64,000 bases of DNA, taken from positions 1,672,001 to 1,736,000 of the forward strand of contig AP025689.1 in the NCBI GenBank assembly GCA_023168345.1, read 5' to 3'. Both the position numbers and the translations under genes were made by a program. Each line of letters begins with the position of its first letter. Within the stretch, counting starts at the first letter, position 1. Source of the DNA: Lysinibacillus sp. PLM2. Its GTDB lineage: Bacteria; Bacillota; Bacilli; Bacillales_A; Planococcaceae. This document shows, piece after piece, positions 9,560-18,353 of this stretch. Under the pieces are notes generated by a model. The model was not told the DNA's origin and ran no database searches. It saw only the letters and a list, made by a program, of their open reading frames with translations.

Positions 9560-10765
9560 ATGTGCAGATTTATAAGCATTGAATTTTCATTTGTAAAGAG
9601 ATTATTGATGTTACTAATAGTCATTTCAATATTTTCGAACAGTTTTAATAATAAGGTAATTGAAGCAGTATCTCCTGATAAACCACTTATTACAAGTGAA
9701 GCTGCAATCTTAATAGATGGAAAAACAGGTCGAACTTTATATGAAAAAAAACCAGATAAAAAGATGAACCCTGCAAGTTTAACAAAAATCGCTACTGCTA
9801 TTTATGCAATTGAAAATGGAAACCTAGATGACATTGTAACGGTAAGTCACAATGCAAGGGAAGTAGATGGTACTAGAGTTTATTTAGAAGAAGGAGAAAA
9901 AGTAACATTAAAAAGGCTTATTCAGGGGCTTCTAATCAATTCTGGGAATGATGCAGGTGTGGCAATAGCAGAACATTTGAATGGATCGGTAGATGAATTC
10001 GCAACTAGTTTAAATAGGTATTTAAAGGATTTAGGACTTCAAAATACAAACTTTGTTAACCCACATGGTCTACATGATCCAGAACACCAAACTACTGCTC
10101 GTGACCTCGCTTTGATTACAAAATATGCATTGAAAAATAGATTGTTCCGAGAAATATTTGGAACAAAGGAACTAAAGTGGAATGGGGAGTCATGGGATAC
10201 AACCATATATACCCATCACAAATTAATGAGGCAACAACCATATGATGGGATTACTGGAGGAAAAACTGGTTATGTTGTTGAGTCTGGTATTACTTTAGTT
10301 ACTACTGCAACAAGGGGAGAACTTTCATTAATTGCGGTTACTCTTAATGCCCCATCAGAAGATATTGCATATCACGATACAGTAGACCTACTTGATTATG
10401 GTTTTGACAATTTTAATGTTGAGAGTATTTCCGAAGGCCAATTGTTTGAAAGCAATAACGAGGAATATATAAATAATGATATTCTTATTTATACGATTTC
10501 TAAAAATGAAAAGATTCATCAACAGATAACTAATGATGGTTTATTAGAATTAAAAAACGACTTCCAGGATGTAGTTGCCACATTTCAGTTAGAGAGAATT
10601 ACGACTGTTGATGATAAAAATGTATCAGAAACCAGGGATAATCAAATAAAAGATAACAGCAATTATACATTTATATATGTTTTATTTTTCACATTGTTTG
10701 TTCTTGCCTTATTAATGATAAGCAGATGGTTCTATAGAAACTTTAATAAAAAAGTAGACTACTAA
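9560..10765 (+). CDS. D-alanyl-D-alanine carboxypeptidase (PBP5/DacF type)
   Basis: This low-molecular-weight penicillin-binding protein trims the terminal D-Ala from peptidoglycan stem peptides outside the membrane. It has a signal peptide (about 12-35). The three active-site motifs are SLTK with catalytic Ser73, SGN (in NSGNDAG) and KTG (in GGKTGY). A C-terminal membrane helix (YVLFFTLFVLALLMI) anchors it. I start it at ATG 9560, which is 9 bases after GGGGAGA; the in-frame ATG 9542 has no ribosome site. The preceding direct-repeat promoter links this wall enzyme to the copper-island regulon. Confidence 0.9.
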   Translation: MCRFISIEFSFVKRLLMLLIVISIFSNSFNNKVIEAVSPDKPLITSEAAILIDGKTGRTLYEKKPDKKMNPASLTKIATAIYAIENGNLDDIVTVSHNAREVDGTRVYLEEGEKVTLKRLIQGLLINSGNDAGVAIAEHLNGSVDEFATSLNRYLKDLGLQNTNFVNPHGLHDPEHQTTARDLALITKYALKNRLFREIFGTKELKWNGESWDTTIYTHHKLMRQQPYDGITGGKTGYVVESGITLVTTATRGELSLIAVTLNAPSEDIAYHDTVDLLDYGFDNFNVESISEGQLFESNNEEYINNDILIYTISKNEKIHQQITNDGLLELKNDFQDVVATFQLERITTVDDKNVSETRDNQIKDNSNYTFIYVLFFTLFVLALLMISRWFYRNFNKKVDY

Positions 10766-10920
10766 AAAACTAAAATTAAAACAATTATTTGTAGATGTTT
10801 AATTAACCATATAGCTTAAATATAGTTATTTCTTCAAGCTACTTTTTGCGTAAAAGATATTATCCAAATAATTTGTCAATGTTTTTAATGAAATTTTTAT
10901 GTAATTTAAAGGTTGTTCGC

Positions 10921-10937
10921 ATACCTCTAAAGGGTAT
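10921..10937 (+). promoter_or_regulatory. CsoR-like operator upstream of the cupredoxin fusion gene
   Basis: The palindrome ATACC-TCTAAAG-GGTAT lies 53 bases before the start codon, followed by the AT-rich TTTAATATAATTTG. The same ATACC-N7-GGTAT arrangement is at 18360 in front of copB. Known CsoR operators in Bacillus contain TACC...GGTA half sites, so Cu-responsive repression is likely (inference). The rest of 10766-10989 is AT-rich without a gene. Confidence 0.6.
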
Positions 10938-10989
10938 TTAATATAATTTGGTATGAATTAATAAATCAATTATTTTAAAGGATGGATTT

Positions 10990-11904
10990 GTGGGATACTA
11001 TCAGTTATTTATTTTAGTTTCATTATTAATCTTAACAGTAATTGTCATTTTATTATCAAGAATTTTAAAAAAGAATATTAAACCCATGCATGGAATGAGT
11101 ATTATTATGTTTTATAGTATGAATTTTGGTTTAACAGTTGGCACTCTATTAGGTGGTTTATTTCAGGGGAATTTGTTTTTATCAACAATAGTTTCAATTT
11201 TATCTGGGTTAATTATTGGACTTATTTGTGGAAGTGTTTTTGGGATTCTCGCTGCATTAGAAGGAATAATGTCTGGACTAATGGGTGGGATGATGGGTGC
11301 CATGTTAGGTGAAATGGTTAGTCTCGAGCAAATTATTCCTCTAGTTAGAATTTTTTTATTGCTTTCCATCTTAACTATATTTTTATTTGCGATATTTTCT
11401 AAGAGAAATAATTTAAAAGACACGAGTAATAAGTTTTGGGTTTTGAAACCACTTGTAATTTTAGCTTTGATTTCCTTTTATTTCATAGGGGGGGTTTCAT
11501 ACGCAGAAAAACAAATCAATTTTAAATCACAGGAATCACATAATCATAATTCGGATGAGCGATCTTCCAAACAACACGGGTCTACATTATTTACAATCGA
11601 GACTAAAAATATGAAGTATTTTCCGTCAAATTTAGTTCTGCAAAAAAATGAACCGGTTACGATTATTCTTAAAAATCAAGATAAAATAGAACATGATTTT
11701 GAAGTTGAAATTCCAACTAGTAATAAGGATGAGAAAACAAGTCACAATCATGGTGAAAATGAAAATGTAATTCATTTACATGCTGGTCCTAAAAAGGAAC
11801 AAACGGTAAGTTTTACACCAACAGAATCTGGGTTATATGAATTCGTTTGTACAATTCCAGGTCATAAGGAATCAGGTATGGTTGGTTGGATTTCAGTAAG
11901 TTAG
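10990..11904 (+). CDS. Membrane-cupredoxin fusion protein
   Basis: The N-terminal half (about residues 1-135) has four or five membrane helices with a Gly/Met-rich region (GIMSGLMGGMMGAMLGEM). A further helix at about 150-175 leads to an extracytoplasmic cupredoxin domain (about 205-304). That domain carries IEHDFEV, LHAGP, and the type-1 copper loop C-T-I-P-G-H-x4-GM. It could bind copper at the membrane surface. The start is GTG with AAAGGATGG upstream. A stand-alone homologue of the N-terminal part is at 37505, and a short cupredoxin copy is at 25101. A copper-storage gene follows, so the two probably form one transcript under the 10921 operator. Confidence 0.85.
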   Translation: MGYYQLFILVSLLILTVIVILLSRILKKNIKPMHGMSIIMFYSMNFGLTVGTLLGGLFQGNLFLSTIVSILSGLIIGLICGSVFGILAALEGIMSGLMGGMMGAMLGEMVSLEQIIPLVRIFLLLSILTIFLFAIFSKRNNLKDTSNKFWVLKPLVILALISFYFIGGVSYAEKQINFKSQESHNHNSDERSSKQHGSTLFTIETKNMKYFPSNLVLQKNEPVTIILKNQDKIEHDFEVEIPTSNKDEKTSHNHGENENVIHLHAGPKKEQTVSFTPTESGLYEFVCTIPGHKESGMVGWISVS

Positions 11905-12052
11905 ATTGAAAAAATTACCTCTAAATTATTTCATAGGGGTAATTTTTTTAATTGCCTAAATATAAATAGAAAGGCTCTGAATTTGAATAGAAATAACTAT
12001 TAAGATAAACAATGTTAGTGTAGTGGATTTAATTTTGAAAGGAGGTCTGATT

Positions 12053-12394
12053 ATGGGGGTACTTTCAACATCACCTACAAACATGGATCATTGTATTGAA
12101 TTATGTATTAAGTGTGCTAGAGCGTGTGAAGAGTGTCTTACTGCCTGCTTACAAGAACCAGATGCACAAGCGAGAGTTCATTGTATTCAAAAGCTAATTG
12201 ATTGCTCAAAAATTTGTTTACAATTGGTAAGTTTCCTATCTAGAAATAGTGAATTTTCAAAACAATATTGCCAAGTTTGTGCTGATATTTGTGAAGCATG
12301 TGCTACTCATTGTGAAAAATTCCAAGATGCTCATTGCCAAGAATGTGCTAAAATTTGTCGCGAGTGTGCAGAAGCATGTAGAAATATGGCTTAA
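12053..12394 (+). CDS. Four-helix-bundle copper storage protein (Csp/DUF326 type)
   Basis: The product is 113 residues with 19 cysteines spaced as CxxxC and CxxC (CIKCARACEECLTAC, CQVCADICEAC, CQECAKICREC). This is the pattern of Csp proteins, which fill a four-helix bundle with many Cu(I) ions. No signal peptide is seen, so cytosolic storage (Csp3 type) is expected. I start it at ATG 12053 after AAAGGAGGT; a GTG at 12023 lies upstream of that site. It follows the cupredoxin fusion. The duplicate pair at 24745 and 25101 is in reversed gene order. Confidence 0.93.
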   Translation: MGVLSTSPTNMDHCIELCIKCARACEECLTACLQEPDAQARVHCIQKLIDCSKICLQLVSFLSRNSEFSKQYCQVCADICEACATHCEKFQDAHCQECAKICRECAEACRNMA

Positions 12395-12407
12395 TATTTT
12401 TTTAAAG

Positions 12408-12432
12408 CCCTTCTCTTTGAGGAGGGTTTTTT
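12408..12432 (+). terminator. Terminator after the copper storage gene
   Basis: CCCTTCTC pairs with GAGGAGGG (one wobble) around a 3-base loop, followed by six T. Confidence 0.85.
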
Positions 12433-12472
12433 CAATTATTAAGCCTTCTGCATAATCAGTAGAATATAACCA

Positions 12473-12722
12473 TTATTTTAGTGATAGTTCACTTTCTACT
12501 AACCACTTATGATTTTTAACTTTTTCTCCTGCAGTAGAAATATAATCTACCATTTTCAAAGTTGTATTATAAGCACCTCAAATGTAGCTTGAGCACCCTT
12601 GATATTAGGCTCATTGTAAGCAGTTATAATTGCATTATAGGGAAAGCAGGATTTTCCGCTACTTTTAATCATTTAGAAACCCCACTTGGATGTGAATGAT
12701 TCAATTCCATATTGTCATGTAT
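12473..12722 (-). pseudogene. ydhK: Decayed ydhK (DUF1541) remnant
   Basis: Read on the minus strand, this stretch encodes pieces colinear with the intact YdhK at 22846. NMELNHSHPSGVSK, then an in-frame TGA, then VAENPAFP correspond to NMNHSGSGEVPEG...IEAENPTFP. NIKGAQATF matches GMKGAEATI. After a frameshift, GAYNTTLKMVDYISTAGEKV and NHKWLVESELSLK match the intact C-terminus. At least one stop and two frameshifts are present. The remnant lies opposite to its neighbours between two terminators. Confidence 0.85.
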
Positions 12723-12733
12723 TTAAAAATGTA

Positions 12734-12777
12734 AAAACCTTCTAATCTACAGATTTGTACCAAGATTAGAAGGTTTT
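12734..12777. terminator. Strong bidirectional terminator hairpin
   Basis: A perfect 15-bp stem, AAAACCTTCTAATCT with AGATTAGAAGGTTTT, has A runs on the 5' side and T runs on the 3' side. No intact gene needs it. It may once have closed a gene lost from this decayed interval. Confidence 0.8.
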
Positions 12778-12844
12778 CTATATTTATATTGGATTTTATT
12801 TCTATTAAATAGACTTAATAAATTTTTATTTTTGGTCTACTGTT

Positions 12845-12878
12845 TCTCCCTAAAAACTCCATAATTTATTTGTATTAT
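12845..12878 (+). promoter_or_regulatory. Direct-repeat promoter of the DUF2933-like gene and lgt
   Basis: TCTCCCTAAAA (12845-12855) and ACTCCATAATT (12856-12866) are 11-bp direct repeats. TATTAT (12873-12878) follows after 6 bases. The layout is identical to those at 2539, 15481, 22781 and 29999. Confidence 0.65.
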
Positions 12879-12921
12879 TAGGGTGTGATATCAATCGTAG
12901 ATGAATAAGGAGATGTTATAT

Positions 12922-13068
12922 ATGGAATGGAATTGGATACCGTTGTTAATTTTCCTAATTTGCCCATTAATGATGGTTTTTATGATGTTTGGTGGGCATG
13001 GACATGGACATGGACATAGCCATAGACATGGTGAAGGTCAGCAAAAAGCTCATGCCTCATTAAATTAG
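12922..13068 (+). CDS. DUF2933-like small His-rich membrane peptide, interrupted by an amber codon
   Basis: The product is 48 residues. One membrane helix (WIPLLIFLICPLMMVFMMF) is followed by a run of HG pairs (GGHGHGHGHSHRHG). AAGGAGATG lies upstream. After the TAG at 13066 the same frame stays open to 13146 and would add LESKVTALEKENEKLREEIK, a clear coiled coil ending at TAA. DUF2933-type proteins normally combine helix, His-rich linker and coiled coil, so the TAG looks like a recent nonsense mutation of a gene of about 74 codons. The shortened peptide may still bind metal at the membrane. Confidence 0.7.
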   Translation: MEWNWIPLLIFLICPLMMVFMMFGGHGHGHGHSHRHGEGQQKAHASLN

Positions 13069-13188
13069 TTAGAGTCCAAAGTAACTGCTTTGGAGAAGGA
13101 AAATGAAAAACTAAGAGAAGAAATCAAGGAGCTGTTCTCTAAATAATAAAAATAGCATCCTGAATTCATGTTAGAGGTGAAGAGTTAG

Positions 13189-14004
13189 TTGGATAACATA
13201 CAACAATTAGATAGAGTAGCATTTGAGATAGGATCAATAACTATTTACTGGTACGGCATTATTATCGTTTTAGGAATGGTTTTAGGATGGTTATTGGCAA
13301 CAAGAGAATCTAAGAAATTGGGTCTACCAAAAGATATTTTTTCTGATTTATTATTTTGGGCGATCCCAATATCTATTATTAGTGCGAGAATTTATTACGT
13401 TTTATTTAAATGGGAGTATTACTTTCAAAACCCAAGTAAGATGTTTGCAATTTGGGAAGGCGGTATAGCCATACATGGAGCTTTAATAGGTGGCGTTATC
13501 ACTTCAGTTATCTTCGCTAAGAAAAAAGGAGTATCTTTTTGGAAATTAGCCGATATTGCTGCACCAAGTATTATTCTTGGTCAAGCAATTGGACGATGGG
13601 GAAACTTTATGAATCAGGAAGCACATGGGGGGGAAGTGACACGGTCATTTTTGGAAGATCTAAATCTTCCTGAGTTTATTATTAATCAGATGTATATAGA
13701 TGGTATCTATTACCATCCAACATTCTTATATGAATCCGTCTGGAATATTGTAGGTTTTATATTCCTCGTAATTCTTAGAAGGTTTAACCCCAAAAGAGGA
13801 GAACTATTCTTATCTTACGTAATATGGTATTCAATAGGCCGATTTTTTGTAGAAGGTTTTAGAACAGATAGTTTGATGCTAACAGATTCACTACGAATTG
13901 CTCAAATACTTTCTTTAATACTAATAGGAATAGCTATAACTTTTATATGGTATAGACGAAAATATGGTAATTCCTCTTTAAGATATTCAGATAAAAAGGA
14001 GTAA
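13189..14004 (+). CDS. lgt: Prolipoprotein diacylglyceryl transferase
   Basis: Lgt attaches diacylglycerol from phosphatidylglycerol to the lipobox cysteine of prolipoproteins at the membrane. The product is 271 residues with seven membrane helices. It carries the family signature [17 protein letters not shown] near residue 140 and the HGALIGG motif near residue 100. The start is TTG with GAGGTGA 8 bases upstream. Bacilli usually keep one lgt beside hprK, so this is probably a second, island-borne copy that serves the several lipoproteins here (YdhK, multicopper oxidase, ZnuA, F510_1955). That link is inferred. Confidence 0.93.
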   Translation: MDNIQQLDRVAFEIGSITIYWYGIIIVLGMVLGWLLATRESKKLGLPKDIFSDLLFWAIPISIISARIYYVLFKWEYYFQNPSKMFAIWEGGIAIHGALIGGVITSVIFAKKKGVSFWKLADIAAPSIILGQAIGRWGNFMNQEAHGGEVTRSFLEDLNLPEFIINQMYIDGIYYHPTFLYESVWNIVGFIFLVILRRFNPKRGELFLSYVIWYSIGRFFVEGFRTDSLMLTDSLRIAQILSLILIGIAITFIWYRRKYGNSSLRYSDKKE

Positions 14005-14300
14005 TGTGATAAATTTTGTAGTAATACAAGGGGCGAATACATTAAATAAATGTTTGCCTCTTCTATTCATTTACATGATTTTGAAATTTTACTAAATAAA
14101 AAAGAGTAGGGATAATATTACTATGCAAATTTCATAGTAACTATAATAGGTTTAGGGCAGTATATACCTTGAAGTTTTTTGTTGTGTGAACATCTGTATG
14201 AATTGTGCTACATTAATTCATTTCCATCTTTTATCTCTTGAAATTTATACTTACAAATAGCTCTCTAATGTAATTCGAGTAATAATTTCTATAACCTAAA

Positions 14301-14335
14301 AAAAGGACGTCTCAAAACATATGAGATGTCCTTTT
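14301..14335. terminator. Bidirectional terminator between lgt and the SLH endopeptidase
   Basis: AAAAGGACGTCTCA pairs with TGAGATGTCCTTTT (one wobble), with A and T tracts on both sides. It ends 6 bases from the stop of the minus-strand gene. The stretch 14005-14300 shows no gene. Confidence 0.85.
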
Positions 14336-14340
14336 ATATA

Positions 14341-15255
14341 TCATTTAGTTAAACGGTCCAAGAAGAGTTCTAAATGTTTTAGTGTAACCTTGTCGTTTAC
14401 ACCAAAAGTCCCATCACCTTTACCTAAAGTGATTTTATTTGAAGATAAAGTTGAAACATAATCATATTCCCAATTAGCTGCTGTAACATCTGAAAAATTA
14501 ACTGTATTGCCTTGTTTCTTTAAATCGAAAGCTTCAACTAATACTTTGGCTAGTTGACCGCGTGTGATAGGTGAACCTGCATTAAATTTGCCTTTTTCAT
14601 CTCCACTAAAAATCCCTTTTTTTTCTAATGCTGTAGCAGCACCGGCATACTTAGAAGATGATTTTAAATCCGAAAATGGAGAATTCGTATCGGAAGTATC
14701 TAATCCTAAAGTTTCTGCAAGTTGAAGAGCTACTTCACCACGAGATGCGTAAACACTGAAGTCTATTCCTGCATCTTTAACTTCTCCTTTTGCAGTTGTT
14801 GCAAAATTTGCCACACGTTTTGCACCTATGTAACGTGAACCCCAATAATATGGGTCTTCTAATTTATCAATTCTTACACCGGAACTTGGTGTAGCTGAAA
14901 TAAAATCACCATTTCCAATATATATTCCAACGTGAGAAATACCTGACCCTGAAGTATTAAAGAATACTAGGTCGCCTGCTTCTAAATTATTTTTTGAAAC
15001 AGTAGAACCTTGTTGATATTGAGCTTTTGACGTACGCTCTAATGTAATACCTAATTTTGAAAATACAAATTGTGTATATGCTGAACAATCAACACCTGTA
15101 TTAATATTTGATCCTCCAAATTTATAAGGAGCGCCTATATAGTCTTTTGCTGTATTCGTTAGTTCAGAAACTGTTGCTGCTTCTGCATCATTTGCACCTA
15201 TACCAGTAATTATCATAAAAGATGCAAAGATTGGTAGTAACCATCTTTTTCTCAT
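14341..15255 (-). CDS. NlpC/P60 endopeptidase with S-layer homology domains
   Basis: This is a secreted cell-wall hydrolase of 304 residues. A signal peptide ending near ANDAEA is followed by an NlpC/P60 domain (about 35-150) with catalytic Cys in GVDCSAYTQF and His in SHVGIYIGNG. It cleaves peptide cross-bridges (D-Glu-diaminopimelate type). The C-terminal half carries SLH repeats (SRGEVALQLAETL, FSDLKSSSKYAGAATALEKKG, ITRGQLAKVL, FSDVTAANWEYDYVSTL), which anchor it to secondary wall polymer. This architecture is typical of S-layer-forming Lysinibacillus relatives. AAAGGAG precedes the ATG. It is monocistronic. Confidence 0.93.
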   Translation of the reverse strand: MRKRWLLPIFASFMIITGIGANDAEAATVSELTNTAKDYIGAPYKFGGSNINTGVDCSAYTQFVFSKLGITLERTSKAQYQQGSTVSKNNLEAGDLVFFNTSGSGISHVGIYIGNGDFISATPSSGVRIDKLEDPYYWGSRYIGAKRVANFATTAKGEVKDAGIDFSVYASRGEVALQLAETLGLDTSDTNSPFSDLKSSSKYAGAATALEKKGIFSGDEKGKFNAGSPITRGQLAKVLVEAFDLKKQGNTVNFSDVTAANWEYDYVSTLSSNKITLGKGDGTFGVNDKVTLKHLELFLDRLTK

Positions 15256-15480
15256 GTCGAATCTCCTTTTGAAAGCTAGTTCTTTAATTTACTAATGAAA
15301 GAATATCATAGAAATTTAGTATGTAATCTTTCAATTCCATTACAAATTTATGCAGAAATATCATTTTTGTAATAAAAATGGTTTAGCTTGCACTTATTAT
15401 GAAATACTAGTTGTTGATTAATAACCTTTAAAGTTCTTTATCTTAAAAATTTTCATTAGAACTATCTTTAAGTTATGATT

Positions 15481-15514
15481 TCTCCATAAAAACTCCATAT
15501 TTTACTTGTATGAT
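15481..15514 (+). promoter_or_regulatory. Orphan direct-repeat promoter
   Basis: TCTCCATAAAA (15481-15491) and ACTCCATATTT (15492-15502) are near-perfect 11-bp repeats. TATGAT (15509-15514) follows after 6 bases. An AAGGAG site follows at about 15562, but no start codon or intact gene comes after it. The promoter seems to have lost its gene. The nearest downstream gene is the rhodanese at 15925. Confidence 0.65.
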
Positions 15515-15561
15515 TTATAGTGTAAGAAGTAAATCCCTATCCATTTAATAAACTACAAATT

Positions 15562-15900
15562 GTAAGGAGCTTTATACCGGCTGCCCGATCGGATGTGGGG
15601 AGCCTCTTATGAATGACATCGGTGTGATGAAAATAAGTGACGCGTAAATCCTCTATATCGAGGGAATTTAAAAAGAAAGGATGGTTCTTTCGGCCATTTG
15701 TTTATGGATAAGCTATCTAGAGAAATTGTACTCTGTTGTAAAATAGTTGATACAGTTATACAGTGCGCTAGGTACAAAGCGGGAACAATTTTATAAATTT
15801 GTTAATTGAATTGACAGCTAAGCCGTTACTTTAGTTTGTTAAATGAAACCACTTTCTATTGATTATAAGATTTACTAAAAGAAAATGATTAGGATATAAG
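15562..15900 (+). other. Gene-free interval with a foreign-looking GC-richer patch
   Basis: Directly after AAGGAG the sequence becomes GC-richer for about 90 bases. It contains an open stretch that could read LYTGCPIGCGEPLMNDIGV, ending at TAA, without a start codon. I cannot assign it. It may be a deletion or insertion junction. The remainder to 15900 is AT-rich with many stops. Confidence 0.3.
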
Positions 15901-15924
15901 GTATTCTAGCGAGGAGCAGTGTAG

Positions 15925-16341
15925 ATGAAAAGAAAAAATAAGCTTACGATTTTGTTTGGATTGATAGTAGTTACTTTTATTGTGATAGCGACATCCTTAT
16001 ATGTGTCATCAAATAAGGATTCTGAAACTATTTCTGAATTACAAACGGTGGATACTAAAACGCTTACTAAAATGATTGATAGTAAGGAAAATATGGTTAT
16101 TGTTGATTTAAGGGAACCCGAACTATTTGCCACAAGTAGAGTTCCCGGTGCTATAAACATTCCTTTTGATGAAATTCAGTCAAGATATACCGAGTTACCT
16201 AAAGATAAGGATGTTATCTTTGTTTGCCATACAGGTCGTATGGGGACGGAAAGCGGAAATCTTTTGTTAGAAAATGGTTATAAGAACGTTTTTAACCTCG
16301 AGGGAGGTATTGCTGAATGGACAGGGAATCTAGAAAAATAG
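15925..16341 (+). CDS. Membrane-anchored rhodanese-like sulfurtransferase
   Basis: The product is 138 residues. An N-terminal anchor (ILFGLIVVTFIVIATSLYV) is followed by a rhodanese domain with DLREPELF and the active-site loop beginning CHTGRMG, whose cysteine would carry the persulfide. The end motif GGIAEWTG is typical. GAGGAG precedes ATG 15925. The domain lies outside the membrane. A csoR/cstR-type fragment follows immediately, as is common in persulfide-response loci. Confidence 0.88.
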   Translation: MKRKNKLTILFGLIVVTFIVIATSLYVSSNKDSETISELQTVDTKTLTKMIDSKENMVIVDLREPELFATSRVPGAINIPFDEIQSRYTELPKDKDVIFVCHTGRMGTESGNLLLENGYKNVFNLEGGIAEWTGNLEK

Positions 16342-16357
16342 CAGAAAAGAGGAAATC

Positions 16358-16453
16358 ATGCAGAAAACTACGAAAACAACAGTCCAGCCTAATAAACAAC
16401 AACTTCTTAACCGTTTAAAACGCACTGAAAGTCACGTGAGAGGTGTTCATTAG
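16358..16453 (+). pseudogene. Truncated CsoR/CstR-family repressor
   Basis: ATG 16358, after AGAGGAAATC, opens a frame reading KQQLLNRLKRTESHVRGVH and then TAG. This is the N-terminal helix of the DUF156 family, usually LLNRLKRIEGQVRGVxxMIE. Two codons further, MVKL matches the next family residues, so TAG probably replaces a Gln codon. The remaining two thirds with the metal or persulfide cysteine and histidine are gone. The rhodanese neighbour suggests it was CstR-like. Confidence 0.8.
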
Positions 16454-16472
16454 ATGGTTAAATTGTAATTTT

Positions 16473-16507
16473 GCCTATTCAAGATGCAGAGTCTTGAATA
16501 GGCTTTA
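16473..16507 (+). terminator. Terminator after the rhodanese and repressor remnant
   Basis: A perfect 12-bp stem, GCCTATTCAAGA with TCTTGAATAGGC, is followed by TTTATTT. Confidence 0.85.
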
Positions 16508-16936
16508 TTTAAAAAACGAACTTTTATAATAACATCATTTTGAGTCTTTTAAATAGAAAGCACATTAAAGACTTTTTAATCTATTTGCCTAAAAATTAAT
16601 GTAAGATTCAATTGTGTAGATTCACTTGAATTGCTTCATCAAAATAATATGTTTTGTTTCTGTTTGATCGTAAAGAATAAAAGAATCTGAGCGAATGGGT
16701 TCTTTGAATGTAAATGTTGTGTACTGCTGTTTATTGTCTGTACGTAATTTAGCAGTATCCTATCCTTTGTATTACTTCATTATTAACAGAGAATTACTGG
16801 GGATTCATAGAGAGTTTAAAATTCAGTAATTGATTCAATTTACTTTTATAATTCGTATCAAAAGACTAACAATATGAAATAAATTCTGCTTAAGATGCAC
16901 CTTGTAAAGAAGGCTATTTTTACAATTTGATAGTTT
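16508..16936. other. Intergenic stretch without an intact gene
   Basis: No start-RBS pair is visible. On the minus strand a 43-codon open piece near 16635-16765 (KEPIRSDSFILYDQTETKHI) reads like protein but has no start and no recognised family. It may be an old gene remnant. Confidence 0.35.
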
Positions 16937-17014
16937 TTGCATATATTTGTAATATACTATTTATGTAAAAAACTAGTAATAATTAAAATTATTTGGGGAG
17001 TGTTCAAACTATTT

Positions 17015-18295
17015 ATGAATGAATCAAGCAAAAGGTTTCGCAGTTTAACAATTAAGATGAATATTGTAATTATAATGTCGCTCCTAATAAGCATGCTTTT
17101 GACAAACTACATAACTTCGTTTTTAAATCATAATGTTCAAGTTACATATGGTGTATATATTAGCACAGCGATAAATCTTATATTTACAACTATCATAGCT
17201 GCTGTTTTCTTACAATGGATAATTGTTTCTCCACTTAAATTATTATTGAATGTGACAAGGGAGGTAGCTAAGGGGAATTTAACTGTAACTATACCAAAAA
17301 AATCAAACGATGAGATAGGTTTATTAGTTAATTCATTTGAGGTAATGTTGGGGAACTTAAAGGATATTGTAGGCGAATTAAATGATACTTCTATAAAAGT
17401 TCTGAATTCTGCTGAAACTCTCGCAAAAAATGCAAATGAAACCAATTCAGTCTCTAGTCTTATTTCTAGTTCCATTAGAGAGGTTGCAGTTGATACAGAA
17501 AATCAAACGAATGGAATAGAGAAAGTGGCATTTGCAATTGCTGAAATGAATGAAGGAATTAAAGAAATACTGAGTAATACCATGAGTGTTACCAATACCT
17601 CCCAAAAAACAACAAAATATGCTGTTGATGGAGAGCAGGCAGTTGAAAAATCAGTTCTTCAAATGGTATTAATACAAAACTCAGTTAGTGATTCAGATAT
17701 TTCTATTCAAGAGCTTCTTGAACGTTCACAAGAAATTGCACAAATTTTAAATGTTATTTCTGATATAGCAAATCAAACCAATTTGTTGGCTTTAAATGCT
17801 GCAATAGAGGCTGCTAGGGCTGGAGAATCAGGTAAAGGATTTGCAGTTGTTGCAGAGGAAGTAAGAAGACTCGCAGAACAATCAAATCAATCAACTGAAC
17901 AAATTGGTTCGATTATCGACCAAATGAAAAAGGCAACCGATGATTCTGTGCAAACAATGAGAAAAGTTATTGAAGATGTGAAAGAAGGTATTGAAATTAT
18001 TAACGATACAAAAGTAAAATTCTCTGTAATTTCTCATTCGACCGGGGAAATGAACAAAGAGATGGGCAATATATTACAAGCAGCAGAGAGAATGACATTA
18101 AATGCTGAAGAGATTTCTCTTACAATAGATCAGGTTTCTACGTTAGCAAGGAAAAACACTCAATTTTCTATTGATGTTTCCTCCTCAAGCCAAGATCAAC
18201 TAGTTGCAATTGAAGAAATAACTAAATCAACAGAATCGTTATCAAATATTGCTGAAGATTTAAGGGAATCAACAAAAAAGTTTACAGTTATTTAA
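17015..18295 (+). CDS. Methyl-accepting chemotaxis protein with minimal sensor
   Basis: This is a chemoreceptor of 426 residues. Two membrane helices (about 15-35 and 48-70) are separated by only a short loop, so it lacks a large ligand domain. A HAMP segment and a long coiled coil follow, with the signalling hairpin [19 protein letters not shown] and [18 protein letters not shown]. It would contact CheW and CheA at the membrane. I prefer ATG 17015; GGGGAG lies 14 bases upstream, and an in-frame GTG at 17000 is an alternative. It stands alone in the metal island, so a metal- or redox-taxis role is possible but unproven. Confidence 0.92.
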   Translation: MNESSKRFRSLTIKMNIVIIMSLLISMLLTNYITSFLNHNVQVTYGVYISTAINLIFTTIIAAVFLQWIIVSPLKLLLNVTREVAKGNLTVTIPKKSNDEIGLLVNSFEVMLGNLKDIVGELNDTSIKVLNSAETLAKNANETNSVSSLISSSIREVAVDTENQTNGIEKVAFAIAEMNEGIKEILSNTMSVTNTSQKTTKYAVDGEQAVEKSVLQMVLIQNSVSDSDISIQELLERSQEIAQILNVISDIANQTNLLALNAAIEAARAGESGKGFAVVAEEVRRLAEQSNQSTEQIGSIIDQMKKATDDSVQTMRKVIEDVKEGIEIINDTKVKFSVISHSTGEMNKEMGNILQAAERMTLNAEEISLTIDQVSTLARKNTQFSIDVSSSSQDQLVAIEEITKSTESLSNIAEDLRESTKKFTVI

Positions 18296-18353
18296 AATTC
18301 TTGAATCATAAATAAAGTTCGAAAAATAGCCAATAAATTTCCAAATAAGTGAT

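Noticed and set aside
15346..15367. TCTGCATAAAT on the minus strand upstream of the NlpC/P60-SLH gene as a seventh direct-repeat site
   Set aside because: The second repeat unit matches only poorly (3 of 11), and the position 6 bases downstream is TGGAAT, not a -10.
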